Of a stretch of DNA of 64,000 bases, positions 8,747-19,700 are shown one piece after another (within the stretch, counting starts at the first letter, position 1; each line of letters starts with the position of its first letter). The position numbers and the translations under genes were made by a program. The notes under the pieces are model-generated. The model was not told the DNA's origin. It searched no databases and saw only the letters and a list, made by a program, of their open reading frames with translations. The stretch lies in the NCBI GenBank assembly GCA_017443345.1, contig JAFSNR010000025.1:1-64000 (forward strand), in the 5' to 3' direction. The DNA comes from Prevotella sp. Its GTDB lineage: Bacteria > Bacteroidota > Bacteroidia > Bacteroidales > Bacteroidaceae.

Positions 8747-9424
8747 TTAGTTTGTTTTGCTAGTAACGACTGATAATATCACATACCACGCGATGATGGC
8801 TGCGAAGCCGCTGACTCCTAAGAGTAGCAGCAGAGGAATACAGGATAGTATGAATATGTACTTGATTTGATTGTCTTTCCATCCCCAGTGCTTGAACTTC
8901 AGAGCGAACATAGGAATCTCGGCAATCAAAAGGTAACTGCTGATAAAGGTGCCGACGAGTATGATCCATTCCAGACCTTCAAAGGAGATGCCATGTTGCT
9001 GCAGACCTACGATGAGCGAACCCCAGAAGAGTGCATTGGCGGGGGTGGGGAGTCCGATGAATCCCAAAGCCTGTCGTTCGTCAAGATTGAACTTTGCCAG
9101 TCGGAGGGCAGAGAAGGCTGCCATGACGAAAGCCAGGAATGGCAGAATGAAGATATGTATATGGAAAGTGCAGAGATAGCCGAAGATAATCGCAGAAGGT
9201 GCAAAACCAAATGTGATGTCATCAGCCAGGGAGTCGAGTTCTTTTCCGATAGGGGAGGAAACACCCAGAAGTCGTGCTGTCATACCATCGAAGAAATCGA
9301 AGACAGCACCAATGATGATGAACAGCAAAGCCAACTCGAAGTCGCCCTGGAAAGCGAAATAGGTAGCGATACAACCAGAAATGAGGTTGCAGCAGGTAAT
9401 CGTGTTGGGGATATGCTTCTTCAT
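8747..9424 (-). CDS. pssA: CDP-diacylglycerol--serine O-phosphatidyltransferase
   Basis: Makes phosphatidylserine from CDP-diacylglycerol and serine at the inner membrane. The CDP-alcohol phosphatidyltransferase signature DGx2ARx8Gx3Dx3D is complete (residues about 49-72: DGMTARLLG, then GKELDSLADD). About seven or eight hydrophobic helices follow in a 225-residue protein. The ATG at 9424 is preferred to an in-frame TTG two codons upstream. It lies 13 nt behind psd, so both phosphatidylethanolamine steps share an operon. Confidence 0.93.
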   Translation of the reverse strand: MKKHIPNTITCCNLISGCIATYFAFQGDFELALLFIIIGAVFDFFDGMTARLLGVSSPIGKELDSLADDITFGFAPSAIIFGYLCTFHIHIFILPFLAFVMAAFSALRLAKFNLDERQALGFIGLPTPANALFWGSLIVGLQQHGISFEGLEWIILVGTFISSYLLIAEIPMFALKFKHWGWKDNQIKYIFILSCIPLLLLLGVSGFAAIIAWYVILSVVTSKTN

Positions 9425-9437
9425 AAGCAATGGAATA

Positions 9438-10127
9438 TTATGCCAGTTTGGCGATTACCGTCTGGTCTCCTGTAGTGGGTTGCCCCATGGTGACACATGC
9501 CTTAGCTGTCAACGGCAAATAGACATCAACGCGAGATCCCAGTTTGATGAATCCTAGGTGCTCATCAATATAGCATTCTTCATCCTCCTTGGCATAGGTT
9601 ACAATACGACGAGCCATCGCACCAGCAATCTGACGTACCAGTACATCTGTCCCATCAGGAGTTGTAATCATGATGTCGGCATGTTCGTTTTCCTCACTGG
9701 CTTTGGGCAACCAGGCCTTATGGTAGTTTCCGTCCTGATGGTGAACGAACTTCACCTTGCCATCTACGGGGAACCAGTTGGCATGAACGTTCAGTGGACT
9801 CATGAATATGGAGATCATCAGGCGCTTATCATGGAAATACTCGTTTTCCTCAGCTTCCTCAATAACAACGATCTTTCCATCAGCGGGAGCCACTACAAGC
9901 TTCTCGGTATCTCCGTTGAAATAACGGATTGGACAACGATAGAAATTGAGGGCCATCAACCAGGCTGCTCCGAAAATGATGATAAAAATCCAAAAAGGTA
10001 TAGGTGTACTGAGGTAGTACCAAAGAGCATAAGAAATACCACAAATGGCCAATGCGCTGATAAACAGCTCATTGGTGCCTTCTCTATGGATTCTTATTTT
10101 CTTCAGTTTCTTTATCTTTTCTCCCAT
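9438..10127 (-). CDS. psd: Phosphatidylserine decarboxylase proenzyme (short type)
   Basis: Converts phosphatidylserine to phosphatidylethanolamine. The 229-residue protein belongs to the short, archaeal-like PSD type: two N-terminal membrane helices (residues about 20-60), [22 protein letters not shown], and KLGSRVDV near the C terminus. By family knowledge the chain cleaves itself at the Gly-Ser bond; the Ser (about residue 198) becomes the pyruvoyl group. The start at 10127 fits the promoter at 10159-10190; the frame is open to 10304 but that would lie beyond the promoter. Confidence 0.92.
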   Translation of the reverse strand: MGEKIKKLKKIRIHREGTNELFISALAICGISYALWYYLSTPIPFWIFIIIFGAAWLMALNFYRCPIRYFNGDTEKLVVAPADGKIVVIEEAEENEYFHDKRLMISIFMSPLNVHANWFPVDGKVKFVHHQDGNYHKAWLPKASEENEHADIMITTPDGTDVLVRQIAGAMARRIVTYAKEDEECYIDEHLGFIKLGSRVDVYLPLTAKACVTMGQPTTGDQTVIAKLA

Positions 10128-10158
10128 GGGTAATAACGAATATTCTGTAATTTGGGTG

Positions 10159-10190
10159 CAAAGGTACAAATTTTTTACGTAAGTTACAAA
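10159..10190 (-). promoter_or_regulatory. Promoter of the psd-pssA-DUF4834 operon
   Basis: Read on the minus strand: TTTG (10190-10187), a 20-nt spacer and TACCTTTG (10166-10159). Perfect fit to the Bacteroidetes vegetative promoter, about 30 nt ahead of the psd start. Confidence 0.85.
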
Positions 10191-10207
10191 CTTTTCACGT
10201 TTTTCTT

Positions 10208-10239
10208 TTGGTATTTCGAAGAAATAGACGTATCTTTGG
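10208..10239 (+). promoter_or_regulatory. Promoter of dnaE
   Basis: TTTG at 10208-10211, a 20-nt spacer and TATCTTTG at 10232-10239, about 30 nt ahead of the dnaE ATG. It lies back to back with the psd promoter. Confidence 0.85.
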
Positions 10240-10270
10240 ACTCGAAAAATGAAAAGAATCAGATAAAACA

Positions 10271-13200
10271 ATGGAAGATTTCGTACATTTGCATGTACAT
10301 ACATACTACTCGATTCTGGATGGTCAGTCGAGCATCAAGAAGCTTGTGAATAAAGCCATTGACGATGGCATGAAGGGTATGGCTATTACCGATCATGGAG
10401 ACATGTTCGGTATTAAGGAATTTCACGACATCTGCATGGGTGTTAACAAACAGCGCAAGAAGGACGGACTTGATCCTTTCAAGCCCATCTTTGGTTGTGA
10501 GATGTATGTGGCCCGTCGTGGAGATATGAATCTGCGTGAGACGAAAGAAGACCTTGGAGGCTACCACCTCATCGTACTGGCCAAGAACTACGAGGGTTAT
10601 AAGAATCTCATCAAGCTCGTCAGCCGTTCGTGGACGGATGGTTTTTATAACCGTCCTCGTACTGACCATAAGGAATTGGAAAAGTATCATGAAGGTTTGA
10701 TCATCTGCTCTGCTTGTATTGCAGGTGAGGTACCAGCCAAGATCCTACGTGGAGATATTGCTGGTGCCCGTCAGTCCATCGAGTGGCATAAGCGGATTTG
10801 GGGCGATGACTACTATCTGGAATTACAACGTCATGAGGTCACAGATCCCACGATTCGTGCCAATCGTGAGACCTTCCCTTTACAGCAGCAGGCTAATAAG
10901 GTGTTGATCGAACTGGCTAAGGAATATGGTGTCAAGCTCGTTTGTACCAATGACGCACATTTCGTGGACAAAGAGAATGCTGAGGCGCATGACCATCTGC
11001 TTTGCCTGGCAACCTCCAAGGATCTTGATGACCCCACGCGCATGCTTTATTCGAAGCAGGAATGGTTTAAGACCCGTCAGGAGATGAACGACATTTTCAG
11101 CGATGTGCCTGAGGCTCTGAGTAATACACTGGAGATTCTGGATAAGGTGGAGGTATACAGTCTCGACAATGATCCTATCATGCCGTTCTTCCCCATTCCA
11201 GAGTCATTCGGAACAGAAGAGGAGTGGCGTAAGAAGTTCACCGAACAGCAGCTCTATGACGAGTTTACCTGTGACGAGAACGGTGAGAACCAACTTCCCA
11301 AGGAGGATGGCGAGAAAAAGATCAAGAAGTTGGGTGGCTACGACAAGATCTATCGCATCAAGTTCGAAGCTGACTATCTGGCGAAACTTGCCTACGAAGG
11401 TGCCAAGCGACGTTATGGCGATCCGATTCCTAATGATGTGGTTGAGCGTGTGAAGTTCGAGCTCCATATCATGAAGACCATGGGATTCCCAGGCTACTTC
11501 TTGATTGTGCAGGACTTCATAAACTCTGCACGTGACGAACTCGACGTGATGGTAGGCCCTGGTCGTGGTTCGGCAGCAGGTAGTGTGGTGGCCTATTGTC
11601 TGGGTATCACCAAGATAGATCCGTTGAAATACGACCTGCTGTTTGAGCGTTTCCTGAATCCTGACCGTATCTCATTGCCTGATATCGATACCGACTTTGA
11701 TGATGATGGTCGTGGTCGTGTCTTGAAGTGGGTCATGGATAAGTATGGTCATGAGAATTGTGCCCATATTATTACCTATGCCACGATGGCCACGAAGAAC
11801 TCCATCAAGGACGTTGCTCGAGTGGAGAAATTGCCGTTGGCAGAATCGAATGCCTTGTGTAAGGCTATTCCTGACCGTCTGCCCGATGGCATGAAGATGA
11901 ATCTGCCCAATGCCATCAAGTGTACCAGGGAACTTCAGGAGGCCGAGACTTCGAGCAATCCGCAGTTGGCCAATACCATCAAGTATGCGAAGATGCTTGA
12001 GGGAACGGTTCGTGGTACAGGTATTCACGCCTGTGGATTCATCATCTGTCGCGACCCGATCAGTGATCATGTGCCCGTATCGACTGCTGATGACCCTGAT
12101 TTCAAAGGTACGAAGACTAATTGTACGCAGTACGACGGCCATGTGATAGAGTCTACAGGACTTATCAAGATGGACTTCCTTGGCCTGAAGACGCTTTCCG
12201 AGTTGAAGGAGGCTTGTGCGAATATCAAACGTACGAGGGGCATTGACGTAGACTTGGATACGATTCCTATCGATGACCCCAAGACATACGAACTCTATCA
12301 GAAGGGACAGACCATCGGAACGTTCCAGTTCGAGTCGGCTGGTATGCAGAAGTATCTGCGTGAGCTCCATCCCACGGTGTTCGAGGATCTGATTGCCATG
12401 AATGCCCTCTATCGTCCAGGCCCTATGGATTATATTCCCTCGTTCATCGCCCGTAAGAATGGCCGTGAGGAGATCAAGTATGATATCCCTTGCATGGAGA
12501 AATACCTGAAGGATACCTATGGCATTACCGTTTATCAGGAGCAGGTGATGTTGCTGTCGCGTCAGTTGGCTGACTTCACACGAGGTGAGAGTGATGCCCT
12601 CCGTAAGGCGATGGGTAAGAAGAAGAAGGATATTGTTGATGCGATGAAGCCCAAGTTCATTGAGGGTGGAAAGAAGAATGGCCATAATCCCGAGATCCTT
12701 GAGAAGATCTGGGCTGACTGGGAGAAGTTTGCCTCCTACGCTTTCAATAAGTCGCATGCCGCCTGCTATTCGTGGGTGGCTTACCAGACGGCCTACCTCA
12801 AAGCCAACTATCCCGCAGAGTTCATGGCTGCCATTATGAGCCGTCGTCGTGACCAGATCACGGAAATCACCAAACTGATGGACGAGTGTAAGCAGATGGG
12901 AATCGCCACACTGGGTCCGGATGTCAACGAGAGTTATGAGAAATTCGGTGTGAACCATCATGGTGAAATCCGTTTCGGACTGGGTGCCATTAAGGGTATG
13001 GGCGACTCTGCTGCACAGGCTATTATTGCAGAACGTGAGAAGAACGGACCTTATAAGACCATCTTTGACTTTGCTGAGCGTGTGAGTATGAGTAATGTCA
13101 ACCGTAAGGCTTTTGAGTCTTTGGCACTGAGTGGTGGGTTCGACAGTTTCGGTATCCGTCGTGAGGACTTCTTTGCAGAGAACAACAAGGGTGAGATGTT

Positions 13201-13981
13201 CATTGATCTTCTGGTGCGTTATGGACAAACCTATCAACAAGAAAAGTCACAAGCTCAGAACTCGCTCTTTGGAGACTTCGATGCTGTAGAGATTGCTACG
13301 CCGACGATACCCAAGACGGATATCCGTTGGAGTGATATCGAACGTTTAAATAAGGAGCGTGAACTGGTGGGCATCTATCTGTCTGCTCATCCGCTCGATG
13401 AATATAAGATGATTCTTGACAATCTCTGTAATGCAAAGTGTGCCGATTTGGCAGATGTCCAGAGTCTGTCAGGTCGTGAGGATATCATCCTTGGCGGAAT
13501 TGTGACGGCTGTGCGACAGAAATTCACTAAGAAAGGCGAGCCCTGTGGTTTCGTGACGGTTGAGGATTTCGATGGCAGTGGTGAGATACCGTTCTTCGGA
13601 CGTGACTGGGGACAGTGGAGTGGCATGTTTACTGAGGGCGCTTCCGTCTATGTGACAGCCAAACTGCAACCCCGTTTCATGAACAGCAGTCAGATGGAGC
13701 TGAAGGTGCAGAATGTGGAATATCTGCAGACAATCAAGGAGAAGGCCATCGATCGTATCACGATTGAAATGGTGACAGATCTGCTGGATGAGAAGATTGT
13801 GGCAGACTTGACAGAGATTATCAACGAGAGTCCTGGCTCCACTAAACTCTTCTTCCAGCTGCGTGATTCCTCAGGCGGTAACCATGTGCTGCTGAGAAGC
13901 AAGTCTGCTGGTGTTGATGTCCGTCATGCGCTGATTGATTTCATCGAGCACCACGAGATGCTGTCGTATAAGATCAATTAG
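10271..13981 (+). CDS. dnaE: DNA polymerase III subunit alpha
   Basis: Replicative polymerase catalytic subunit, 1236 residues, full length. An N-terminal PHP domain starts at once ([25 protein letters not shown]). The polymerase core shows [19 protein letters not shown] and the catalytic PDIDTDF motif; further on are [20 protein letters not shown] and the [18 protein letters not shown] block. A helix-hairpin-helix and an OB-fold (residues about 1070-1150) end the protein. DnaE1 type rather than PolC. It has its own promoter; trxA follows after 62 nt. Confidence 0.97.
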   Translation: MEDFVHLHVHTYYSILDGQSSIKKLVNKAIDDGMKGMAITDHGDMFGIKEFHDICMGVNKQRKKDGLDPFKPIFGCEMYVARRGDMNLRETKEDLGGYHLIVLAKNYEGYKNLIKLVSRSWTDGFYNRPRTDHKELEKYHEGLIICSACIAGEVPAKILRGDIAGARQSIEWHKRIWGDDYYLELQRHEVTDPTIRANRETFPLQQQANKVLIELAKEYGVKLVCTNDAHFVDKENAEAHDHLLCLATSKDLDDPTRMLYSKQEWFKTRQEMNDIFSDVPEALSNTLEILDKVEVYSLDNDPIMPFFPIPESFGTEEEWRKKFTEQQLYDEFTCDENGENQLPKEDGEKKIKKLGGYDKIYRIKFEADYLAKLAYEGAKRRYGDPIPNDVVERVKFELHIMKTMGFPGYFLIVQDFINSARDELDVMVGPGRGSAAGSVVAYCLGITKIDPLKYDLLFERFLNPDRISLPDIDTDFDDDGRGRVLKWVMDKYGHENCAHIITYATMATKNSIKDVARVEKLPLAESNALCKAIPDRLPDGMKMNLPNAIKCTRELQEAETSSNPQLANTIKYAKMLEGTVRGTGIHACGFIICRDPISDHVPVSTADDPDFKGTKTNCTQYDGHVIESTGLIKMDFLGLKTLSELKEACANIKRTRGIDVDLDTIPIDDPKTYELYQKGQTIGTFQFESAGMQKYLRELHPTVFEDLIAMNALYRPGPMDYIPSFIARKNGREEIKYDIPCMEKYLKDTYGITVYQEQVMLLSRQLADFTRGESDALRKAMGKKKKDIVDAMKPKFIEGGKKNGHNPEILEKIWADWEKFASYAFNKSHAACYSWVAYQTAYLKANYPAEFMAAIMSRRRDQITEITKLMDECKQMGIATLGPDVNESYEKFGVNHHGEIRFGLGAIKGMGDSAAQAIIAEREKNGPYKTIFDFAERVSMSNVNRKAFESLALSGGFDSFGIRREDFFAENNKGEMFIDLLVRYGQTYQQEKSQAQNSLFGDFDAVEIATPTIPKTDIRWSDIERLNKERELVGIYLSAHPLDEYKMILDNLCNAKCADLADVQSLSGREDIILGGIVTAVRQKFTKKGEPCGFVTVEDFDGSGEIPFFGRDWGQWSGMFTEGASVYVTAKLQPRFMNSSQMELKVQNVEYLQTIKEKAIDRITIEMVTDLLDEKIVADLTEIINESPGSTKLFFQLRDSSGGNHVLLRSKSAGVDVRHALIDFIEHHEMLSYKIN

Positions 13982-14043
13982 TGGCATGGTATTTGCAGAA
14001 TGAGATTTTGAGACATAGTATTCATTTTTAAAAGATTAAGACA

Positions 14044-14358
14044 ATGGAAGTAACAATCACAAATGAGAATTTTGCGAGTTTGAAAGGTGGTAATCTGCCT
14101 TTAGTAGTGGATTTTTGGGCAACATGGTGTGGCCCCTGCCGTATGGTGGCTCCCATTATTGCTGAGTTGGCTGAGAAGTATGACGGCAAGATCGTAGTCG
14201 GCAAGTGCGATGTCGAGGAGAATGAGGATCTGGCTGCAGAGTTCGGTATCCGTAATATCCCTACGATCTTGTTCTTCAAGAACGGTGAGGTTGTCGACAA
14301 ACTGATCGGTGCCCAGGCAAAACCCAAGTTCGAGGAGAAATTCGACGCACTTCTGTGA
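14044..14358 (+). CDS. trxA: Thioredoxin
   Basis: Cytoplasmic disulfide reductase of 104 residues with no signal peptide. The active site WCGPC has its cysteines at residues 29 and 32, and the cis-proline block RNIPTILFF is present. It lies 62 nt after dnaE and 3 nt before the next gene, so it probably shares a transcript with that gene. Confidence 0.95.
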   Translation: MEVTITNENFASLKGGNLPLVVDFWATWCGPCRMVAPIIAELAEKYDGKIVVGKCDVEENEDLAAEFGIRNIPTILFFKNGEVVDKLIGAQAKPKFEEKFDALL

Positions 14359-14361
14359 TCT

Positions 14362-14715
14362 ATGGCAAATCAAAACGGAGGAAATGGCGGAGGTATGTCA
14401 TTCGAAGATGAACTCCGCTTAGACGAGGAAGAGAATCTGCGTGAAGTTGAATTCATCCGTTCTCAACTGCCTGTTGATTTCAAAAAGATCTATAGCAAGT
14501 CTGACATTCTCTGGATCATGGATGCCATCGTGGACTATTATTATACCAGTGGCATCTTGGAGAGCAATGATGACGAGATCGACATCGACATGGAGGCTGT
14601 AGCTGACTATGTCTGCAAGAAGGCCGTAAGCGAAGGTGTCAGCAAGTCATTTAATCCTGAGGAAGTGTTCTTTATCGTTCAGGCTGACTTGGATTTCCAG
14701 GAACAGAATCTATAA
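14362..14715 (+). CDS. Conserved hypothetical acidic protein
   Basis: A 117-residue soluble, strongly acidic protein with a Gly/Asn-rich N terminus followed by a helical region (IYSKSDILWIMDAIVDYYYTSG, then a predicted helix VFFIVQADLDFQEQ). No signal, membrane helix or catalytic motif is visible and I cannot place it in a named family. It starts 3 nt after trxA and is followed by a strong terminator. Its codon use matches its neighbours, so it is a genuine gene. Confidence 0.75.
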   Translation: MANQNGGNGGGMSFEDELRLDEEENLREVEFIRSQLPVDFKKIYSKSDILWIMDAIVDYYYTSGILESNDDEIDIDMEAVADYVCKKAVSEGVSKSFNPEEVFFIVQADLDFQEQNL

Positions 14716-14723
14716 GACAGTTT

Positions 14724-14746
14724 AATCCCCGCTGATGGCGGGGATT
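14724..14746. terminator. Terminator between convergent genes
   Basis: AATCCCCGC and GCGGGGATT form a strong stem around a short TGATG-type loop, followed by a T-rich stretch. It lies just 9 nt after the hypothetical gene stop and 8 nt from the tsaE stop, so it can serve both strands. Confidence 0.85.
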
Positions 14747-14753
14747 ATTGTTT

Positions 14754-15179
14754 TCAGAAATTGATGGTTCGTGAACCATCAGCTTGCTCTGTAATTGTCA
14801 CCTTGACGGCATCTTCCGGCAGCACTTCCTCAATCAGTTCCGGCCATTCGATGAAACAGAGAGCACCACTATAGAAATAGTCTTCATATCCCATGTCATA
14901 CACTTCCTCCAGCTTTTTGATGCGATAGAAGTCAAAGTGAAATACTGATGAGTGAGGAGCGAGGAGTGGGGAGTGAGCAGTATACTCATTGATGATGGCA
15001 AAGGTGGGTGAGGTGATGACATCCTCTACTCCCAGTTCTTCACAAACGGCCTTGATGAAGGTGGTCTTGCCTGCTCCCATCTTTCCATAGAAGGCAAAGA
15101 CCTTGCTGTCGCCTATTCCGTTAACAAAGCACTTGGCTGCTTCACGGATATTCTCTAAGTTCTCAATTCTGATTTCCAT
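14754..15179 (-). CDS. tsaE: tRNA threonylcarbamoyladenosine biosynthesis ATPase TsaE
   Basis: P-loop ATPase that works with TsaB and TsaD to make t6A37 in ANN-decoding tRNAs. Walker A GKMGAGKTTF is at about residues 32-41; SPTFAIINEY, HFDFYRIK and IEWPE are the other family blocks. Residues about 67-79 (AHSPLLAPHSS) form an insertion not expected in the family and are encoded by five tandem 7-nt repeats. The gene is 23 nt downstream of porX, and that gap is itself a 7-8 nt repeat array. Confidence 0.93.
   Translation of the reverse strand: MEIRIENLENIREAAKCFVNGIGDSKVFAFYGKMGAGKTTFIKAVCEELGVEDVITSPTFAIINEYTAHSPLLAPHSSVFHFDFYRIKKLEEVYDMGYEDYFYSGALCFIEWPELIEEVLPEDAVKVTITEQADGSRTINF
14945..14979. 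repeat. Five 7-bp repeats inside tsaE
   Basis: Five tandem units of 7 bases on the plus strand, of type GTGAGGA (first unit CTGATGA, last GTGAGCA). They encode an Ala/His/Ser/Pro/Leu linker inside TsaE. The total of 35 bases is not a multiple of three, so flanking bases have compensated. Confidence 0.85.
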
Positions 15180-15182
15180 ATC

Positions 15183-15206
15183 TTTTTTTACCTTTTTACT
15201 TTTTAC
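15183..15206. repeat. GTAAAAA repeat array at the porX/tsaE junction
   Basis: Three 7-9 nt units on the minus strand fill the gap between porX and tsaE. The porX TAA stop (15205-15203) is part of the first unit. Confidence 0.8.
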
Positions 15207-16753
15207 CTTTTCTTCCCCGTCAGCGTGATTAGTGGTATGAGCATCTCCTCCATCGAGATACCTCCATGCTGGAAGGTGTCACGATAGTAGGATACGTAAT
15301 AGTTGTAATTGTTGGGATAGGCGAAGAACGAATCACCTGTTGCGAAGACATAGCTGGTTGACAGGTTGGGGGAGGGGAGCTGTGCCCTCTGAGGTTCCTT
15401 CACCACGAAAAGGCTCTTATCGTCGTGAGCCAGATTCTTTCCCAGTTTGTAACGCAGGTTGGTGTTGGTGTTACGATCGCCAAGAATCTTCACTGGCTGT
15501 GTACAACGGATACTGCCGTGATCTGTTGTCACAATCACCTTATAATCAGTCTGAGCCAGTTGCTTGAAGAAGTCTGATATGACTGAATGACGGAACCAGG
15601 AGAGGGTGATGCTGCGATAGGCACTCTCGTTGTTGGCGAGCTCCCTTACCATCTTCGACTCAGTACGGGCATGACTGAGCATGTCGATAAAGTTGAACAC
15701 CACGACATTCAGGTCATTCTTCTCCAACGAATTGAACTGTTGCAGCAGCTTGTCTGCATCAGTTTGGTTGTTGACTTTATGATAGGAGAACGTGTTCTTG
15801 CGTCGGTAACGTTCCATCTGTGTCCTGATAAGTGGCTCTTCATTCAGGTTCTTGCCCTCTTCTTCGTCTTCATCTACCCAGAGATCAGGGAACATCTCAG
15901 CAATCTTATTGGGCATCAAGCCGCTGAAGATGGCATTGCGGGCATATTGGGTGGCTGTTGGCAGGATGCTGTAATAAAGATCCTCTTCCATTTCAAACTG
16001 CTCACTGAGTTCCGGGGCAAGCACGCGCCACTGGTCATAACGGAAATTATCGAGCACTACCAGGAATACCTTCTTGCCTTCGTTGAGTAATGGGAAGACC
16101 TTACTCTTAAAGACCTGTGGTGACATCAGGGGGGAGGAACTCGTTGAGGCTATCCAGTCCAGATAGTTCTTCTTGATATACTTGGCAAAGCCGTTGTTGG
16201 CCTCTTCCTTCTGCATCTTGAGCATCTCAGTCATGCTGCTGTCAGTGGCACTCAGTTCCAGTTCCCAGTGCACCAGACGTTTGTAGACGTTGATCCAGTC
16301 ATTCCAGTCCTTGCAGTCCATAATCTGCATGGCTATCTGCTGGAAGTTGCGCTGATACTGGCTCTGGGTGACTTCTGTCTCGATCGCTTTGCGGTGGATG
16401 TTCTTTTTCAGGGTCAGCAGAATCTGATTAGGATTGACGGGCTTGATAAGGTAGTCGGCAATTTTCTGTCCGATGGCCTGTTCCATGATGTTTTCCTCTT
16501 CGCTTTTGGTCACCATTACGGCTGGCAGCGAAGGTTGTAACTCCTTCAATTTCTGAAGGGTCTCCAAGCCGCTGAGTCCTGGCATCTGCTCATCGAGGAA
16601 CACAAGGTCGAAATTGCGCTCCTTACACAGATCGATGGCGTCAGTGCCGTTGCTCACGGTTACCACCTCATAGCCTTTCTTCTCGAGAAACAGGATGTGC
16701 GCCCTTAGCTGCTCGATTTCATCATCTACCCAAAGTAATAGTCCGTTGCTCAT
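15203..16753 (-). CDS. porX: PorX-type response regulator with PglZ domain
   Basis: Regulator linked to the type IX secretion system in Bacteroidetes. An N-terminal CheY-like receiver (residues 1-125) has acidic residues D10, D11, the phosphoacceptor D54 in FLDEQMPG and the VTKS lysine. A helical linker leads to a C-terminal PglZ alkaline-phosphatase-like domain (VFLVVLDNFRYDQW, IDMLSHAR, TTDHGSIR), which in PorX homologues is a nucleotide phosphodiesterase. The start at 16753 gives the canonical receiver N terminus; the frame is open 10 codons further. It starts 4 nt after the porW-like stop. The partner kinase PorY is not in this window. Confidence 0.9.
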   Translation of the reverse strand: MSNGLLLWVDDEIEQLRAHILFLEKKGYEVVTVSNGTDAIDLCKERNFDLVFLDEQMPGLSGLETLQKLKELQPSLPAVMVTKSEEENIMEQAIGQKIADYLIKPVNPNQILLTLKKNIHRKAIETEVTQSQYQRNFQQIAMQIMDCKDWNDWINVYKRLVHWELELSATDSSMTEMLKMQKEEANNGFAKYIKKNYLDWIASTSSSPLMSPQVFKSKVFPLLNEGKKVFLVVLDNFRYDQWRVLAPELSEQFEMEEDLYYSILPTATQYARNAIFSGLMPNKIAEMFPDLWVDEDEEEGKNLNEEPLIRTQMERYRRKNTFSYHKVNNQTDADKLLQQFNSLEKNDLNVVVFNFIDMLSHARTESKMVRELANNESAYRSITLSWFRHSVISDFFKQLAQTDYKVIVTTDHGSIRCTQPVKILGDRNTNTNLRYKLGKNLAHDDKSLFVVKEPQRAQLPSPNLSTSYVFATGDSFFAYPNNYNYYVSYYRDTFQHGGISMEEMLIPLITLTGKKR

Positions 16754-16757
16754 ATCA

Positions 16758-19700
16758 TTACCAAAAATCGTCTCCAAAATCAAAATCCTTGACCTCTACC
16801 TTTCGCTGTCCAGCATTCGGCAAGAAGAAGTCTTCGTCATCATCTTTCTCCTCCTCTTCTGTTCCCTGTTCCTCTGCCGGACTGCCTATTTCCTCAATGT
16901 CAGGCTGCTCAATGTCCTCAGGGATGATCAGCAGCTTCTCTGTGCTCACCTTCATGGGCACGAAGGTCTTTTCGTAGAATTGCTGATAGTCATCGTAGCT
17001 GAACTGCGTACCAATGAGTGCGAGATTGGCTTCACTGATAACAAGACTCTGACAGGGTTTCAGCCGCTCGGCGAGACTTTCGTTCTGATAGAGCTGGCGG
17101 GCATATTGCATCGCCTCGTCATAGCTCAGGAAACCGCTGGTGATCATCCTGTGCAGTCCGTGATCCTCATCGATCTGTAGCTCAAAGTTACGAACCAGGA
17201 AGTTGGTGAAATTATATCTGGCCATCTCGAAGAGCAGCTGATTCTCGTTCACGGAGTCAGGCTCATAGACGAGCATGAAGAGGAACTGCTGGTTACGTTC
17301 GGCACTGAGCGTGTCACTGACGGTCGAATCCCTGGTCAGCTTGATATCGCGCATGGTCCACACATCACCTATGTCGAACTTGCCTCCATGAAGCCGGCGA
17401 CCTTCCTGCACACCCTTGATAATCATACCTGCCAACGGACTGACCTCACTCTCAGGATATTTCTCAACGACCTCCTTCAGGCGTTCCATACATCCATCAC
17501 CATCACCTTCATTCAGAAGACTGAGACCGTCGATGAAGATGAACTTCGCACGATGGACGCCTGACGGGAAACGGCTGCCGGAAATGTTGGCATTGGTCTT
17601 GACGATATCATGACGATCCGTTTTGAAGGCTTCGTAGGTGGCTGCATAGAGCGAATCCTCCAGGTGCTCACCAAACTTCGCATTCTCCATGTAGTAGGGA
17701 TCTGTCAGCAGGGTTGTCCATTCACTCTCAGGGTGATTGGCTTTCAGCTGACTGATACAGTAGTCGGCCATCTCCATCCTGCCTTGTCGTGCATAGAGCA
17801 GATAGAGGTGATACCAGGCTTCGTCGCCATGTTCATAGTCAGGATAGTTGTCTGTCAGTCTGCGCAGGTATCTTTCACCCAGTTTCAGGTTGTCCATCTT
17901 GTCCTTCAGGATGATGCCTGCCTGGAGCAGGGCTTCCTTGATTATCTGGTGGCAGACTGCTTTCTGTTCGTCAGAAAAGGGTATCTGTGCCAGGTAGAAC
18001 TCACGCTCATGTGGATCTGCAGCTGCTGCGATAGCTGTGCTGTCGACGGCTTCTGGATTGTTCTCAGGATTGTCCGGATTCTCAAGAACCTCATCTTCCT
18101 CTTGAGTCTCGGTCTCTTCAGCGTTCTCCAAGGCGACCATCGTCTGGTTGCTGCGCTGCCAGTTGTCTGCATTCTCACGCTTACCCCATTGACGCTGGAA
18201 AGTAGCCTTTCCCTGACTAACGGCTGTCGGGTTATAGAAGTACCATTGTCCGTTACCGGCTGCTGGTATCGTGGGGGCTTTTGGCGTATTTGGTCTGATG
18301 TCTGTATCGCCAATGTCCTGATTCCTTTGCATTGCCTCAGCCTCTTCGTCGAGCATGGCTTCCCGTTCTTCTTTCTCCTTTTGTTTCAGGGCCTCGATCA
18401 CTCTGTCGATGGCTGCATTCCGCTCAGCCTCAGGCATGTCGGCCAGTGCCAGAAGAGAGTCTTGAAGTTCAATGGCGCTGGTGTGAGGTACGAGCTCATC
18501 GAGCACCTTCGAGCGCAGGGAAAGTTCTTCGTAGTCTGGTCGGTCCTTGTCGAGCAGTCCGATAGCCTCACCATAGCAGCGTTGGGCGTCGGCAAAGCGT
18601 TCCTTCTGCCAATAGATGTTTCCCAGTGTCAGCAGGAGCACACCCTTCTCGATGCCATTGCGGACTGAGAGACGGTTGCCTTTTTCGTAGGCTGCGATGG
18701 CTTCAGCCGTATCTCGCTGTAGCAGGTAAGTGTTGCCAATGGCATAATATACCTGGTCCAGATATTCCTGGTTGTTATCCGATTTGGCCATCCGTTTCAG
18801 TTTGCCGATGACTTGGTGGCTGCTTGTACTGGGCATTACCTCTGTCTGGGCGATGCGGGCATTAAACTCCATTTCGTAAGGCGGGTGACAACCAATGACC
18901 TTGCTAAAGGCCTTGTAGGCTTCATCGCGATGTCCCAAATGGCGTTGTATCTGTCCCATCAGGTACCATTCTCTGGCACGTTGAATCTTACGACGTTCGT
19001 GCTTGATGACCTTTCTTAAATAAGGTATAGCCTTCTCGTAATCTTTGGTGTGTATGTAATAGTTGGCATAGGTGTAGTCCCAGTCTTTCACAGCCCTGAA
19101 GTCCATCGAGTCACGACTCATATTACGAATCACGTCCTCTGCGTCGTATTTCCAGTCCAACTCCGTGTAGCACTTTGCCAGCCAAGCTCTTGCCAGTCCG
19201 TTCATCAGAGGTTGGGTCTGGTAGAGGCGGCTCATATAGCTGAAGGTGGCAGCAGCCTCGTCGAACTCGCCTTTCTGAAACTGCGACTTGCCCAACAGCA
19301 GCCAGGCTTTCCAAATGAAGGGATTGTATTCCCTGCGCCCCAGCCATTCACGGTCCTTGGCAGTCTTCCGCTTCGACTTTTTCCATTCTGGTTTGGCCTT
19401 GATGCTGTGCAGCCTGATGGCTTTCTCACTCTTCTCGATAGCTCTGTCGTACTGGCCCTTGCCGATGTCGCGACTTTGTTTGTTGCCCACCATGTAGAGA
19501 GGGAGCATCTCTGTGTAGTTGTCCTTGTTGCCTTTCTCTTTCTCCAGATTTCCTTCGATAAAGGCCTGCGATCCGTTGAAATACACATTATAGCGTGTAT
19601 TGAATGAGTGCCACCACCTCGTTCCTGCTGTATTCTTCTTCGTTGAGCAGGAGATGGAAAGGAAAATCGAGGTAGTCAAAAGGAGTAGGGAGAGAGGAAG

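Noticed and set aside
8867-9475. A 202-codon frame antisense to pssA
   Set aside because: Acidic, repetitive shadow product opposite a membrane protein gene; no support.
11672-13240. A 522-codon open frame antisense to dnaE
   Set aside because: It lies wholly inside a clear dnaE gene; its product has no domain and reflects the codon bias of dnaE read backwards.
17610-18668. A 352-codon frame antisense to the porW-like gene
   Set aside because: Long shadow of a TPR-coding gene; Leu/Val/Cys-rich product without signal, domain or promoter.
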